This document shows positions 1 through 11,796 of a stretch of 64,000 nucleotides of DNA, piece after piece. Location of the stretch: positions 1,054,001 through 1,118,000 of the forward strand of contig NC_057318.1 in assembly GCF_000687475.1 (NCBI RefSeq), in the 5' to 3' direction. Positions within the stretch are counted from its first letter, which is position 1. Every line of letters starts with the position of its first letter. A program made the translations under genes and the position numbers. Source of the DNA: Ustilaginoidea virens (lineage: Eukaryota > Ascomycota > Sordariomycetes > Hypocreales > Clavicipitaceae). A model generated the notes under the pieces. It did no database searches, was not told the DNA's origin, and worked only from the letters and a program-made list of their open reading frames with translations.

Positions 1-1215
1 AACCCGTCAGAAAGGGCCACCACCCCCAGGCAGGCGCCCGGAACGCAGGGCTTCAATTCAATTGATGGCCTTCCTGGTTCCAGCGGGCCGGGGGGGGGGG
101 GGGGGCCCTTTAGGGGGGAGGGGTGGCTGGGTGGGTTTCCTCTGGAACCAGACCAGAACCCGACAGGCACGCAAACCAGACCGCACCAGACCGCAGCGGC
201 AAAGCGCCCAGGCCCAAAGTTATGTACCAACGGGCCATGGCCTTTCCCGCCACGGCGAACAGACGAGGCAACTGGGACCTTTCCCCACGACAGACACGGA
301 GCAAAAGACTGAAATGAACGAGGCGAGGCAGAGAGGGCAAAAAAAAAAAGAAAAAAGAAAAGAGAAGAAAAGAAAAGAAAAGAAAAGGGACAAAGAGAAA
401 GCCCAGACTGCTCCGCTCGCTGGACCGACGCGGACGCGCCTTTTCCCCCCCCAGCATTGGATGGTCCCGCAGACTTGACGTCTAAATCGGGCGGGCTGGC
501 TGGCGCGTCGTCTTGGGGGCCATTTGCGTCAATGTCTGTCTGTCTGCCGGGAGCACGAGTCTCCGAGCCAGCTTGCCCCCATCCGAGGACAAAGGGTTAC
601 AACACGATACCATACAATGCTCACTTCAGCAGTTCGACTCGCTCGCGTTGCCACCGTCGCTCTCGCACTCGTTCGCCGCGGCTTGTCGCCTCGCACCGTG
701 TGCGCAGGGCTGCCGCGTCGTCAACGCTGCGTGTGTCGTTGATTGCTCCCTCACATGGGTAATCTGGATGCGGGTGCCCCGTCGCAGGGAATGTCTGGTT
801 CAATGTTCGATGGTTGGGTGCTCCGTCCTCCGTGCCCGTCTCCAATGCCGGCCCAGTTCGACATGGCCAAACTCCTGGGCCGCCGCCACCACCACCAGAA
901 AGGCGGGTGGAGAATGCTGCTGGCTGGTCGCCTTGTGCTGGTGCTGGTGAGGATTTGTCACTTCCCCGTCGTCGAACCTCCCTCCCGACTCGACGCGTCG
1001 TGAAACCTTTTGTCGTTCTCCTTTTCTCCTTCTCCTCTATATTTCTCCTCTTCCCCCTCTTTCCTCTCCCTCTGTCGCCCCCTTTCCCTCAAGACAAGGT
1101 GTGGCTACTCGTCCCTCCCCGTGATGCATCTCACGTTGCCGCAACGTAGCATGACGCGTAACCCGTGCAACGGCCAGACCTGCTGATAAGGCCCGCCAAA
1201 CCCCATCGTCTCGTC

Positions 1216-1252
<37 letters not shown>

Positions 1253-1903
1253 TTCTCCTACCTGTTTACGGACGGGCAAATCCGCGCCCGTACCGACATG
1301 GAGTTTGCTGCGCTCTCGCCAAAAACCCCTAGCAGGCAGCCAACCAAGCTTTGGCTATGTTCAGGCCAGGTACGGTACCTTCTCGGAACGTGCTCGGAAC
1401 CTGGACCGCGCGGGTGGCGGCCCCTCGAGCCCACGTAGCGGCTTGTACATCCAGCACCCGGCCAATCTCTCTTTATCGTGCCCAGATTCGCCAGTGAAAC
1501 AAAGGGCCTGCCTTGGCGCGCCACCCCTGTGATCTGGTGACAGCCGGTGACAATGACCAGGCGCAGCAGTTCTAACCCAAAGGTTGCTGCCGTACCGGAG
1601 GGGAGAGCTTGTACTGTAGTGCCATGTTCAGTGCTGCCTCCGAGAGATCTGCTTGGCCTCGTCGTCGTCGTCGCTTGTCACGATGTCCCCGGCATCGGCA
1701 TCGTCATAGCCCGGTAATTGCCATGGCGTGAGTGGTCCTGATGACCTTCCCGAGCCTTTCCCTTGATGGCCGGATTTGTTTCTGTACTTTGCAAGTAATC
1801 ATAAGGTCCGGGATCTATGGCCTGTCATCTGCAATCTGCAAATCTTGAACATCTCGCAACCTGCTTGCTATTAATGGTTTCCCCCCCTCCTCTTCGTAAT
1901 TTT

Positions 1904-1914
1904 GTACTCCGTAC
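1904..1914 (-). repeat. dispersed motif GTACGGAGTAC, perfect copy
   Basis: An exact 11-base copy (read on the minus strand) of a motif scattered through the intergenic DNA of this window. Near-copies follow at 2409 and 3540. Function unknown. Confidence 0.7.
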
Positions 1915-3064
1915 CCTTGGTAGCATCTCCGTCCTAGCTGATACAACCAGCACCAGACCTCTAGCCTGCAAGAAGAGCCAGCTCCCCCATGAAATGGGGC
2001 CAGCCTCTATGATATTGACCAGGCTGCTAGCGCTCAACGCCCTCGCAAGACAATCAGCAAAAGACTCTTTCAATGGTGAGCCTTTTTGCTGCTGTCAAGA
2101 TGGCCCTACCTGTCACCGAACCTCCGACCAGGGTGGGGGGGATGAGGGGGATTGGCGCGATGGGGGCGGGCAGGTAGTAGGCAGTAGGTACCTGGTACCT
2201 GGCATGCTTGCCGGCCCTGATTGGCCAGGGCAGGGCACCCAGGGTTGTCGCGCTTCCCTCATCTCGACTGGGCGATCTAGGCTTGGCCAAGGGTCAACTG
2301 GTCCCTGTCGTTCTACCAGTCCCCCAACAAGCAATTTCCTGGTCGTTTGAACTCGGAGCAATCCCAGGACTCGGCGGCGACAATATGAATCCAATCGATA
2401 CAGCAGCTGTACTCCGTAGGGAGGGGTTGGAAGGGACAGGACACTGCATAAGTGCGTGCGTGCGTGCGTGCGTGTGTGTGTAAGTGTGTTGTTTTCTTGA
2501 ATCTTCATGTTCACAGCTTCATTCCAATGTGGACCGTCACAGCCAGACCATGGCACCATCGGAACCCACGAGCAGGCAGCAAACACCCCGACGAGTGCGG
2601 ACGGGTGGTCGAGTCCAGCAGAAGTTGCAAGCGAAAGCATCAATTGACGCCGCACATGTCTTGGACCGACGCCGACACGAGCCTCTTCTTGCGCCTTCTG
2701 ACAGCTTGCCGCAGTACCGCCTCGACCGGTACGAGTACGGAGCAGTGGCAGGCAGAAGAAACGAAATCGTCAACCAGACGGCTCAAGGCAGGCTGCACGG
2801 CAAGCAGGCAAGCAGGCAAGCTGTGCAGCACCGTGGGCCCAGCATCAGAAAATCCCCCAACTCATTTGCCCCGGCTCCACTCGGCCCTCCGAGAAACCAG
2901 ACTAAAAAGACGGCGTCGAAAACGCATGGGAGGAGCCTTCATCGACAGGCAAAGTGGCGGCGCGCAACACACCTCGGTGCCAGACGAGACGACCTTTGCA
3001 AGTCATTGCATCTCCCAGGCCCGTCCACCATCGCCTGTCGAATTCCCTCGGTGGGCGCAAACAC

Positions 3065-3092
3065 GCGATGCGATGCGATGCGATGCGATGCG
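3065..3092. repeat. GATGC microsatellite
   Basis: About five tandem copies of the pentamer GATGC in gene-free DNA. A TGTC tetramer array follows at about 3133-3162. Confidence 0.85.
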
Positions 3093-3746
3093 TTCGCTCC
3101 AATCCGCAGCGGCAGGCCCTAGCGACCCCGGTCGGTCTGTCTGTCTGTCTGTCTGCCTGTCTGTCCATCGCCCCATGCCGGAGCTAGCGCCTGGCACCCC
3201 TGCTGCCCCTTCCTCTTCCGCCGTAGCGTGTGGCATCTGCAGGGTTCTTCGCCACTCGAGTCTCGAGCGAGCAAGACGATGGGCATTGCGGAATCCGGGA
3301 TGACGGTTGTTGACGAATGCTGAGCGGTTTGCAGCTCGTGAGGAGATGTTGAGGCTGGGACCAGCTGGCTTTCGAGCCCCATTCCTGTCGCGTGCCGGGC
3401 GGTGGCAAAGGCGAGATCAGGCCGGCCCCTCGAGGCTCGCAAGTGCTTCGAGCGCTCCGGTCATTTCTTGACGTGCCGCAGGACGAGTGCCGGCCGAGGC
3501 GACGAATCCGATCAGGATGCCTTGCTTGTTGCAGAAGTAACTCCGTACTCCTGGCTAGTAAGTGCTGGGTTGGGTACCCCGGCACATGGAGTCAAGAATG
3601 CTTGGAGCCTGGCCTGGCAACACGGTGGGTCAAGCTTGGGTCCAACCAGACTGGTCGGAAGTACCTAGCTAGATAGATAGCATTGACTGGAGAACTTGCA
3701 GAAGCTTGCCCGTCTGGTGCTGGCTCATGAGTAAAGGCGAGCCTGG

Positions 3747-3795
3747 GGTTTGTGGTTTGTGGTTTGTGGTTTGTGGTTTGTGGTTTGTGGTTTGT
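3747..3795. repeat. 7-bp tandem repeat, seven copies
   Basis: Seven exact head-to-tail copies of GGTTTGT. They are in non-coding DNA with no partner gene nearby. The unit is not a known fungal telomere repeat (TTAGGG) and the array is internal. Confidence 0.9.
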
Positions 3796-5431
3796 GAGGG
3801 CTAGCGATGTCGCAGCCTCATGCCCGTGGGCCAGCGCATGGATTGAAAGGCACCAGGCTCGAGGCCATCGACCAGACCTGTAAAAGTGCCAGCCTACAGG
3901 GCCAGCATCAGCCTCAAAGAAAATCATGGCAGCGAGCGCGCTTGAGTTGACACGGCACTGCAACCCTGCCCCCCCACCCCCCCGGCAACATGGAGTCATG
4001 GACTGCAGGTGCGGTATGCATAGGTTCGTACAGGCTGGCCAAGGGCGAGCGAGAACAGGACAAAACAAGTGCACCCGTGGAGCGCCCATCGGTTGGATGC
4101 ACAAGTCGTCTGTCTGTCGTTGATGCTCCCGTCAGACCCGTTGACGGGGGGTTTTTCCGTAGACACACCCAGCCACACCCACCCACCTGGGCTCGACGAG
4201 GTTTATGCCAGTGCACGTCGCACCGGGCGAGGGTGAAACAAGGGTCGGGGGGGGGGAAAGGGGGGGAGGGTGATGATGCAGCAGGATGTCGAGTTAGCAG
4301 CGCGACGAGCTGCCTTGGGGCCCGGAGGGAGATCTGCGCAACCGAGTCAGATCCGCAGGGCAAAGGTTCAGCAGGCCGTTTTGGGCTTTGATGAGCGCCT
4401 CGTCGGGGTTGCCGTGGTCAGGATGCCGTCAGCCCTGGTCACAGACAGTTGCTCGCTCGGCGCAACGGGAGGAGAGAGAGAGGGGGGGGGGAAGGGGGCA
4501 AGGGGCGCCATTAGCATCGGCATCGCGAAATGATGAGAGCGAGCGATGACTTGATGGATCGAGTGCGTCGACGAGCATGCACGCACCAGAACGCAAGCAG
4601 ATTCCATTCCATGTTGCTTAGTTGCCAGCTGCCAGCTGGTGCCGGGCGGGCCACAGGTCAACAACTCGCAGGTGACATGGACCGCGCTGGCTTGAGAGGC
4701 CCCAGGCCGCCTCCCCAGCTGCAGACTCCAGTCCTGAGCCCTGGGCTGGGTGCCCTGTGCTGGCTCTTTGCCCGGCGCACCATCACCACCAGCAGCCCAC
4801 GTGGGAAACATGGGGGGGGGAAAACACAGAAAACTACCCAGAAAACTACCCAGACAACGTCTTATCTGGCACGTTACGCTCAGCCTTGGCAGGGAACAGC
4901 GCCCTTCAACCCGCAGACTTGTGGACTACCAGGGGTACATACATATGTATCTGGCTGGCCCCCGGTGCCACGACAGACAGACGGATGACAACACCCAGCT
5001 CCAGCGCCCCCCCCCCTTCCCCCCCCCAGGGCCGAGTCTCGAGTCGCGAGTTCGCCGTCGTTGTCTGGTCCGCGACGCAGGCCTTGCAAGCGTCGCCGCG
5101 GATAACGAGCTGGGCTGCAGCGTTTGGCAAGTCGGCCTGCTGCTCGTCTACCGGAGACGCCAGGAGCCAGAGCACGTATCCAGCCATCCCCGCGTAACGG
5201 CGCCATGCCCTATTTTTTCGCTTTTACAGTCCCGCCGACTCCAACAAGCTCCGACCTCGCCAAACCTGTTCCAGTATCCGCATCCGCACCCAAGCGTTCA
5301 GAAACGGCTGACGCACAAACGGCTAGCCAGCTTGGTTGGGCGACCAACTAGGTAGTTTTAGCTCGCAAACCTGACTGGAGGAACCTTTTCTCTTCCCATC
5401 GACAGAGGCGGCTTTTCTCTCCACGTCCTCG

Positions 5432-5451
5432 GTACGGAGTACGCGGAGTAC
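5432..5451 (+). repeat. dispersed motif GTACGGAGTAC plus adjoining half copy
   Basis: An exact 11-base copy at 5432-5442, followed directly by CGGAGTAC at 5444-5451, so the core is partly duplicated. Confidence 0.7.
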
Positions 5452-7075
5452 ACCAACAACAACTCCCAGCCAGCCTGAATCAGCCCCCCCCCCCCCCCTC
5501 CTCCCCACCGTCTCTTGCGCCTCCCGCCCCACACCTTACCCCACTTCTTCCCCACCGCGGAGCAAACCTCAGCAAGTTATGTCATCATGAACCCTGAAAG
5601 TCGAACTTCGATTCGATCACGCACGAGTCGACTTACCCTGCACGATCTGGCGACGGCCCCAGCTGCGATTCACCAGGCCGTCGCGAGCACGCCCGTACAA
5701 CGACGCAACGAAAGCTTTGCCCGCAAAACCCCCGCAGCCTATGCCCGAGAGCAACCGCCGAGATGGGCCAAGCTGGCTGGCCAAGCAGCAAAGCAGCAAA
5801 GCAGCAAAGGCGGCGCCGACGTTGGCCCATGGCGCGCGCCGCAGAGAGAAGGAAAAAAGCAACAATATGGAAAATGCAGCTTCAGCTCCATAACAGGGGA
5901 AATTAAAAAAAACAAAAAAACAAAAAAAAAAACTCGCCAGCCTACGGAGCACCCACCTGGAGCTGGCGCTTCCTCCGGCCCCACCTCTCCTGCGCGCCTC
6001 CTCCCCGGCGTCAGGCCCGGAGGGCACATGCAGCCAGCAAGGACGCACAACCGGGCCTGGCTGGAACAAGGAGCGGTTCTGTTTCGGACGTCGAGCCGTT
6101 GGAAACGCGCCCGCCCGCGCTGCCTCGCAGGATTCCCTAGCCCGTGCAGCATGCCCGAGTCTGCAGATGGCTGGTGAGGGCCATCCGTGGTGCCCTGCCG
6201 AGGGTGGGGAGCGCCGGGGGGTTGTTCCCGAGATTACGTGCCCACGTTATTCCAGGGCGAGGGAGCAAGACTTGCAAAGCAATATTGACATGCAATATTG
6301 GCAGACAGGGAAAAAAAAAAAAAGGAAGGAAAAAAGGAGCCGGAAAAAGCACGACACACGGCCACCCCCTTCCAGGCACCGCGTTGCCGCATCCATCCCA
6401 TCTCCCGCAAAGCCCACCCACCCCAAAGGTGACGGGTCTCCCGCCCAGACGCCAGTCAGCCCTGCCCTGCCGGCGCAAACCACTCTGCAAAAGCCGAAAA
6501 GGAAAAATAGCAATAACGAAGGGGCAAAAAAAAAAAAAAAGAAAAGAAAAGACACCAGCAGCGCGGCTCCCGGACGCCCGCGCCGCGCCGCGCCGCCATT
6601 GGGCAAACGCAAAAAACCACGTCAGCCCGCCTTTTCCCAAGGCTGAATGAAGACCACCAGCCAGCCCTGCGCTCTGCCTGTCGCCGCCAAAAACCGCGAG
6701 GCAGCACAGCCGTCCCGCCGACTCGTTGCCGCATGTCGAATCCCAGCCGTAGACGCTGTGCCGCCCACGTGCGCCTCGGAAAAGGCCCGGCTGGTGGGTC
6801 GCGTGGGCTTCCAGTCCGCCCTCTGCTTTGCGGTTGGCAGGGGGTGATGGCGTGATGTGTCGGAGGACGGGTTGGTGGAATGAATGACTGGGAGAGAGGG
6901 GGGGGGACTTGTTGCTGGACGGACGGCCGCAGGGGAATTGGTCGGGGGGAGAGGGGGGCGCTTTTTTCACGAGAGTCCGAGTCCAACGTGCGAGGGCGTC
7001 AGATGCGACCCTGTGCCGGGAGGTTGAAGAGTTGCCTCGATGCTAAAAGTCGGGGGGATTGATGTACTTTAAACA

Positions 7076-7260
7076 AGAAGGAGAGAAAGAGGAGGAAGAA
7101 GAAGAGAAAGAAGAGAAAGATGAAGAGATAACGAAGAGAAAGACGAAGAGAAAGACGAAGAGAAAGACGAAGAGAAAGACGAAGAGAAAGAAGAAGACAA
7201 AGAATAAGAGATAGAAGAAGAGAAGAGAAACAAGGAAGAGAGAGAAGAGGGGAGAAAAGC
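7076..7260. repeat. purine-rich tract with 12-bp repeat
   Basis: About 185 bases almost entirely A and G on the plus strand. The middle part (about 7131-7190) is five copies of a 12-base unit, AGAGAAAGACGA. It lies 190-370 bases downstream of the SEC12 stop codon, so a long SEC12 3' UTR would carry it as a pyrimidine-rich stretch. Confidence 0.85.
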
Positions 7261-7445
7261 CTCGCGCCACGATTCATCTTTATTGCCCGTGCCATCCGTC
7301 GCCTCTAGTTCTACAGGTCGCCGCCTCGCGCGCCATGCCGTCTTTCACATGAAATCCACGCACGCCAGGCCCGCGCAGACGATGAACCAAAAGTCCCTGT
7401 TCGCCACGGCCTGCGCAACCTCGTGCAGGATGCGTCGTCGCCGTG

Positions 7446-9402
7446 TCACCCTGCGACGGCTCGTCCAACCATGCCCGCCAGCTCGCCAAACAGGACGCCC
7501 CGGAAGACGCTCTCCCCCATGCCCTGCGTCCACGCCCCCGCGTCGCGGAGCCTCTCCTTCCACGCACGCTTCTCCTCCGCGCGCAGCTGGTCCCACGTCC
7601 GCGCCGCGCCGTGCGCCTCGGCGTCGTGCACGTCCACCAGCACGGCCTCCCGGCCGCCGTCGGCGGGCGCCGGCTCCAGCAGCACCAGCTTCTCCCCCGC
7701 GCGCAGGACCTTGCCCCCGGCCAGGCTGGACGCCAGCCCGTGCTCGAACGAGCCGGCGGCTCGGCGGGCGAGAGACCCGTGCCACGAGGGCAGGAAGCGG
7801 TTGCCGAAGACGACGGGCCTGGCCGCGCCGCACATCTCCATGACGGACTGGGACACGATGGCCAGCACGAGCACGATGAGGGCGAGGCTCGTCACGACGG
7901 GGCGGGCGGACGGGCCGCGCGACGGCATGGCGACGGCGTAGCGCGCGGGCGGGGGAGGCGCCTGCGTGCTGGTGCCGCTGGGTGGCGCCTTGTCGACGTG
8001 TTTCCTGAGCGGTATGCTGTGGACGGCGACGGTCCTCTGTAGCGAGGTGCTGGCGAGCTTGACGTGCTGCGCGCGGACGTGCGCCTTGGGCGTCTTGAAG
8101 GTGGAAAAGGCCAGGCCGGAGATTTGGCCCTGGCCGTGGACGCTCTTGAGGGTGCAGAACGGGTGGAGGTTGAAGAGGAGGCCCATGTTGGGCGTCGCCT
8201 GATGCTGCAGCGTGTACAGCCGTATCGACGAGTCGTTGCCGGCCACGGCCACGACAAACTGCGTGTCGCCGACGGGGCCCGCAGCCGCAGCCGGCCGGGA
8301 CAGGTTCGTCACGGCCAGAGCCGTGGCCGACAGCTTGCCGGGTATCCGGGCCGTGACGGCCAGTCTGGCCCGTTGGTGGCCCGGCGACGGCAGCCGGAGG
8401 CCCTGGATGAGGGCGCCGGTGTTCTTTCTGGGCAGGTTGGCCACGGCGAGGACGAACTCGGGCGTCAGGTAGCGGATGGCTCTGAACTGCGGCCGCTCTC
8501 CGTGGTCGTCGGGCATGGAAAACACCAGCTCGGGGTCGCTGCTGGACGCGGCGCCCACGGCGACGGTGTACAGGGCGTGCTTGTCGCAGTACGCGAGCTG
8601 GTGCTCGCGCGCGCCCGTCTGGAGCAGGTCCAGCCCCTCGGCCTCGCTGGCCAGCTCGAGGACGCCGCGAACCGTGGGGTTGGGCGACGTGGCCTCGAAC
8701 ACGGCGACCTGGGCGTCCTTGCCGAGCGCCGACGCCGCGGCGCCCAGGGCCCCGGACACGCGCAGCAGGCGCTGGTACGCGCTGGCGTCCGGGTTGGTAA
8801 AGAGCGCCGTGCGCGAGACCTCGGTGATGTCATACGCGGGGAAGGAGGCCCGGGGCGCGGCGTCGGTCGAGGCAGCCGGCGGCGGCAGCGGCTTTGCTCG
8901 AGCGGGCTCGGCGGAGAAGACGCGCAGGTGGCGGTTGATTCCCTTTTCCACGTCGGCCGGCGACGAGTTGACGCCGGCAAAGAGGTGGGTGGCGCGGCCG
9001 CGGCGCGGGCCGACGGCCAGGGACGACACGCTGTCCTCGTCGCGGGACAGCTCGATCTCGCCGGCGATGCGGATCTCGTCTTGCCGGGAGACGTCCAGCA
9101 GGGTCTAGCGGGAACAGCGTCAGCTGCGGTTCCGGACGCGTCGGGGTTTTCGGTTTTCGCTGGCTCTGCCGAGCGCTCGAGCGAACAAACAGCCCAGCAC
9201 AGCAGCAGCAGCAGCAACGACAACGACGGCGGGGCGGGGGGGACAATTGACCGGCAGGACTCACCATTTTGTTTCCCACTCCCGACCTGCCGGCTCCTCC
9301 ACCACCTCCGACAGCAAGTCTGGTGGCATCCTCGGGGTCAAAGTCGACGGCGTAAATCGGGTAGTCGAGCTCGATGTCGGCGCGGGGAAAGGGGGGAGCC
9401 AT
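7446..9402 (-). CDS. SEC12: Sec12, guanine nucleotide exchange factor for Sar1
   Basis: Sec12 is an ER membrane WD40 protein that loads Sar1 with GTP and so starts COPII vesicle formation. Exon 1 is 9402..9265 and exon 2 is 9104..7446, with a phase-0 intron of 160 bases whose donor is GTGAGT; the product is 598 residues. The N terminus has the family signature: a first beta-propeller strand (PIYAVDFDP), then a glycine-rich GGGG loop and the residues GVGNK split from TLLDVS by the intron. A beta-propeller fills residues 1-440. One hydrophobic segment at about 449-468 anchors it in the membrane and is followed by a luminal tail of about 130 residues. The ATG at 9402 is chosen because family similarity starts directly after it. 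Assignment rests on the N-terminal loop plus overall topology. Its client SAR1 lies 33 kb away in this window. Confidence 0.85.
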
Positions 9403-10073
9403 GGCCGGCGACGGGACTGGAGGCAGGAGGAGACGGTGGCAGCGATGAGCCCGAATGCAAGCGACGAGAACAATGGCAGAGAGCAAGTCTGTTCAGGCAA
9501 GGAGATGCCAGCGATGCCGACCAAAGAGATGCCGGCCAAAGAGGTGATGCCGGCCAAAGAGAATGGTGCGTTGCGGGAGAAGATCAGGTCAGTTGGAGGC
9601 GACATACAGTACATGGCCAGGCTCGACACTGTCTGGTATGCCATTGGCCAGCCGACCCAGTGACCAGGCCCAGACCATTGCTGCACGAGTGCACGGAGTA
9701 CAGATGTACCAGTCTGTACCTGTAGCCGATGGATACAGGGATACAGGCTAGTGTCCACCGAACCAAAACAGCCATTGACAACAGCTGTTGAGGTGAGGTC
9801 AAGTGAATCCTCGTCGTTTGTCGTGCTACGCAATCCCATCTCTATTTCAATCACCCATGGATGCATTCACGCAGCGAGCAGAGTGCGGAGTCCGCACCCC
9901 CTGGCCAGAATCACGCCCGAGCATCTTGATTTCATCCCCGTCTTGACAACTGCATAGACCTTCGCCGGCCGTTGCGAACCAGCACCCGTTGCCTTGCCGG
10001 AACAGGTGCTTAACATGTGCTTAACGTGCCACCGATCTGACTCTCGCGCGCGTACTTCATCCAGCGCGGGAAA
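9403..10073. other. intergenic spacer between SEC12 and the aldehyde dehydrogenase
   Basis: Holds the SEC12 leader and promoter and the 3' end of the ALDH gene. At 9503-9562 there are three imperfect copies of a 15-18-base unit around GATGCCGGCCAAAGAG. A near-copy of the dispersed motif (CACGGAGTAC) is at 9692. No gene seen. Confidence 0.6.
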
Positions 10074-11796
10074 TCAGTCATCCGTCAGGTTCACAAAGAC
10101 GGCCTTGACGGCGTGGTATGCCCTCAAGCCTTCCTCCCCCAGCTCCCTCCCGATCCCGCTCTCCTTGACCCCGCCGAACGGGACCCTGACGTCCCCGTCG
10201 TTGCTGCTGTTCAGCCATACCATGCCCACGTCCAGCTCCCTCGCCATGCGGTGCGCTCTGCCGAGGTCTCTTGTGAAGACGGCGCCGGCCAGTCCGTAGC
10301 GGCTGGCGTTGGCCGCCTCGACCGCCTCCCGCTCCGTCCCGAACCTGGCCACGGCTGCGCAGGGGCCGAATATCTCTTCCGTGAAGACGGGCGCGTCGAC
10401 GCGGACGTTGGCGAATATCGTCGGCGGCGCAAAGTACCCCCTCGCCGGGAGCTCCGCGGGAGGGCCGCATGGGTGGAGAACCGTCGTGCCGGCATCGCCC
10501 TGGGCCGCCTCGATGTACGACAGCACGCCGTCTCTCTGGCCGGCGCTGACCTGCGGCCCCTGGTAGGTCCCGTCCTCAAAGGGGTCCCCGAGCACGGATG
10601 TCTTGCGGGTATGCTCGGCGAGTCTCCCGACAAACTCGTCGTAGACGCCGTCCTGCACCAGCAGCCTGGAGGTGGCCGTGCACACTTGACCCTGATTCGC
10701 CATGACGCCTTCGTGGGCCCAGCGGACCGCCTGGTCCAGATTGGCGTCGTCAAACACAATCAGGGGCGACTTGCCTCCGGTCTCGAGCGTCACCGGCTTC
10801 ATGCGCGTCGAGGCCATGCGCATCACCGCCTTCCCCGTAGCCGTGCTTCCCGTAAAGGCCACCTTGTCCACGTGCCGATGAGACGCCAGCGCGGCCCCGG
10901 CCACGGGCCCGTGACCGTTGATGATGTTTACCACGCCGGGGGGGAACCCGGCGTCTCGAACCAGCTTGGCCACGTACAGCATGGAGAGCGGTGTCTGCTC
11001 GGCCAGCTTGAGCACCACCGTGTTGCCGCAGCACAAGGCCGGGCCGAGCTTCCAGGCCGCCATGGCGACGGGGTAGTTCCACGGAATGATTTGCCCGCAC
11101 ACGCCGACGGGCTGCTTGACCGTGTAGGCCATCCTGCGCCGCCCCATGTCCACGAAGCTGCCGTGAATCTTGTCGCAATACCCCGCATAGTAGCGCAGCA
11201 CCTCGGAAAAGTGAGGAATATCCCAGGCGAGCGAGGCGGACAGGGGTTTCCCGTTGTCCAGAGACTCAATGGTGGCCAGCGTCTCCCTGTGCTCGTCCAC
11301 CAGGTCGGCCAGTCTGTTCATCAAGCGGCCGCGGTCCGAACCCGACAGCGACTTCCACGAAGGGTGCTTCAGGGCGAGTCTCGCCGACCAGACGGCCGCA
11401 TCGACATCATCAGGACTAGCTGCGGCCACGGAACAAATGGCCTCTTCCGTGCTGCGTTTCCAAAGTACACGTCAGGAGGGAGGGAGGAAAATATCGGCCC
11501 CTTTGATCCGCGTGCCGGGCGTGCTTGTGCGGCTCGACTCACTATGGGTTCGTGGAGGCGATGGTGCCCCCCTGTTTCGAGGCTACGAACTGGTTATCGA
11601 TAAAAAGGCCCGACGGTTGTATCCAGCTTTTGCCATTCGGGGCCGTGAGCCGCACCTGCACCTGCTGGTTGGATGGTGGAGTCGACCGAGTCGAGCAGGG
11701 TCGCGCCCAACCACGCAGACGTCGGGTCGGCATGGGCCGGCCCATGGCACCCGGCATGACGTTGCCGATTTGACGTTGGAAAAGAGCGGGAAACAT
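10074..11796 (-). CDS. aldehyde dehydrogenase, NAD(P)-dependent
   Basis: Oxidises an aldehyde to the acid with NAD or NADP. Exon 2 is 11451..10074; exon 1 ends at 11543. The 91-base intron (donor GTGAGT, acceptor CAG) joins NP, a split Tyr codon and TEEAICSV, rebuilding the conserved NPxTEE block. Visible motifs: the nucleotide loop FTGSTATGK, the general-base Glu in LETGGKSP, the catalytic Cys in GQVCTATSR (codon near 10681), PVFTEEIFGP, and the C-terminal block VPFGGVKESGIGRE. Family similarity begins at VRLTAPNG, giving about 495 residues, normal for the family. The start codon is uncertain: 11796 is the longest reading, ATGs at 11745 and 11733 are alternatives, and a further small exon is possible. 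The closest type is the cytosolic fungal ALDH group; the substrate cannot be read from sequence. Confidence 0.9.

Larger units (their letters stand above)
1..7445. other. gene-poor region with simple repeats
   Basis: No coding region here could be tied to a protein family. Open frames of 100-280 codons occur on both strands but are low-complexity (Arg/Pro/Ser-rich or made of homopolymer codons) and overlap one another, as expected of GC-rich spacer. The region holds poly-A, poly-G and poly-C runs, a 35-base A run near 1216-1250, GATGC and TGTC microsatellites, a 7-base tandem repeat, and a long purine-rich tract at its right edge. A small or lineage-specific gene cannot be excluded without transcripts. 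Confidence 0.6.

Noticed and set aside
2452..3303. Coding region of 283 codons
   Set aside because: Runs through GCGT, GATGC and TGTC microsatellites and overlaps other equally long frames; no domain.
3747..3795. Interstitial telomere repeat
   Set aside because: The unit GGTTTGT differs from the fungal TTAGGG repeat, and the array is internal.
8064..9725. Plus-strand open frame of 553 codons opposite SEC12
   Set aside because: It is antisense to a recognised gene, GC-rich and Arg/Gly-rich with no domain; the minus-strand product has the Sec12 signature.
10113..11603. Plus-strand open frame of 496 codons opposite the aldehyde dehydrogenase
   Set aside because: Shadow of the real gene, whose catalytic motifs are all on the minus strand.
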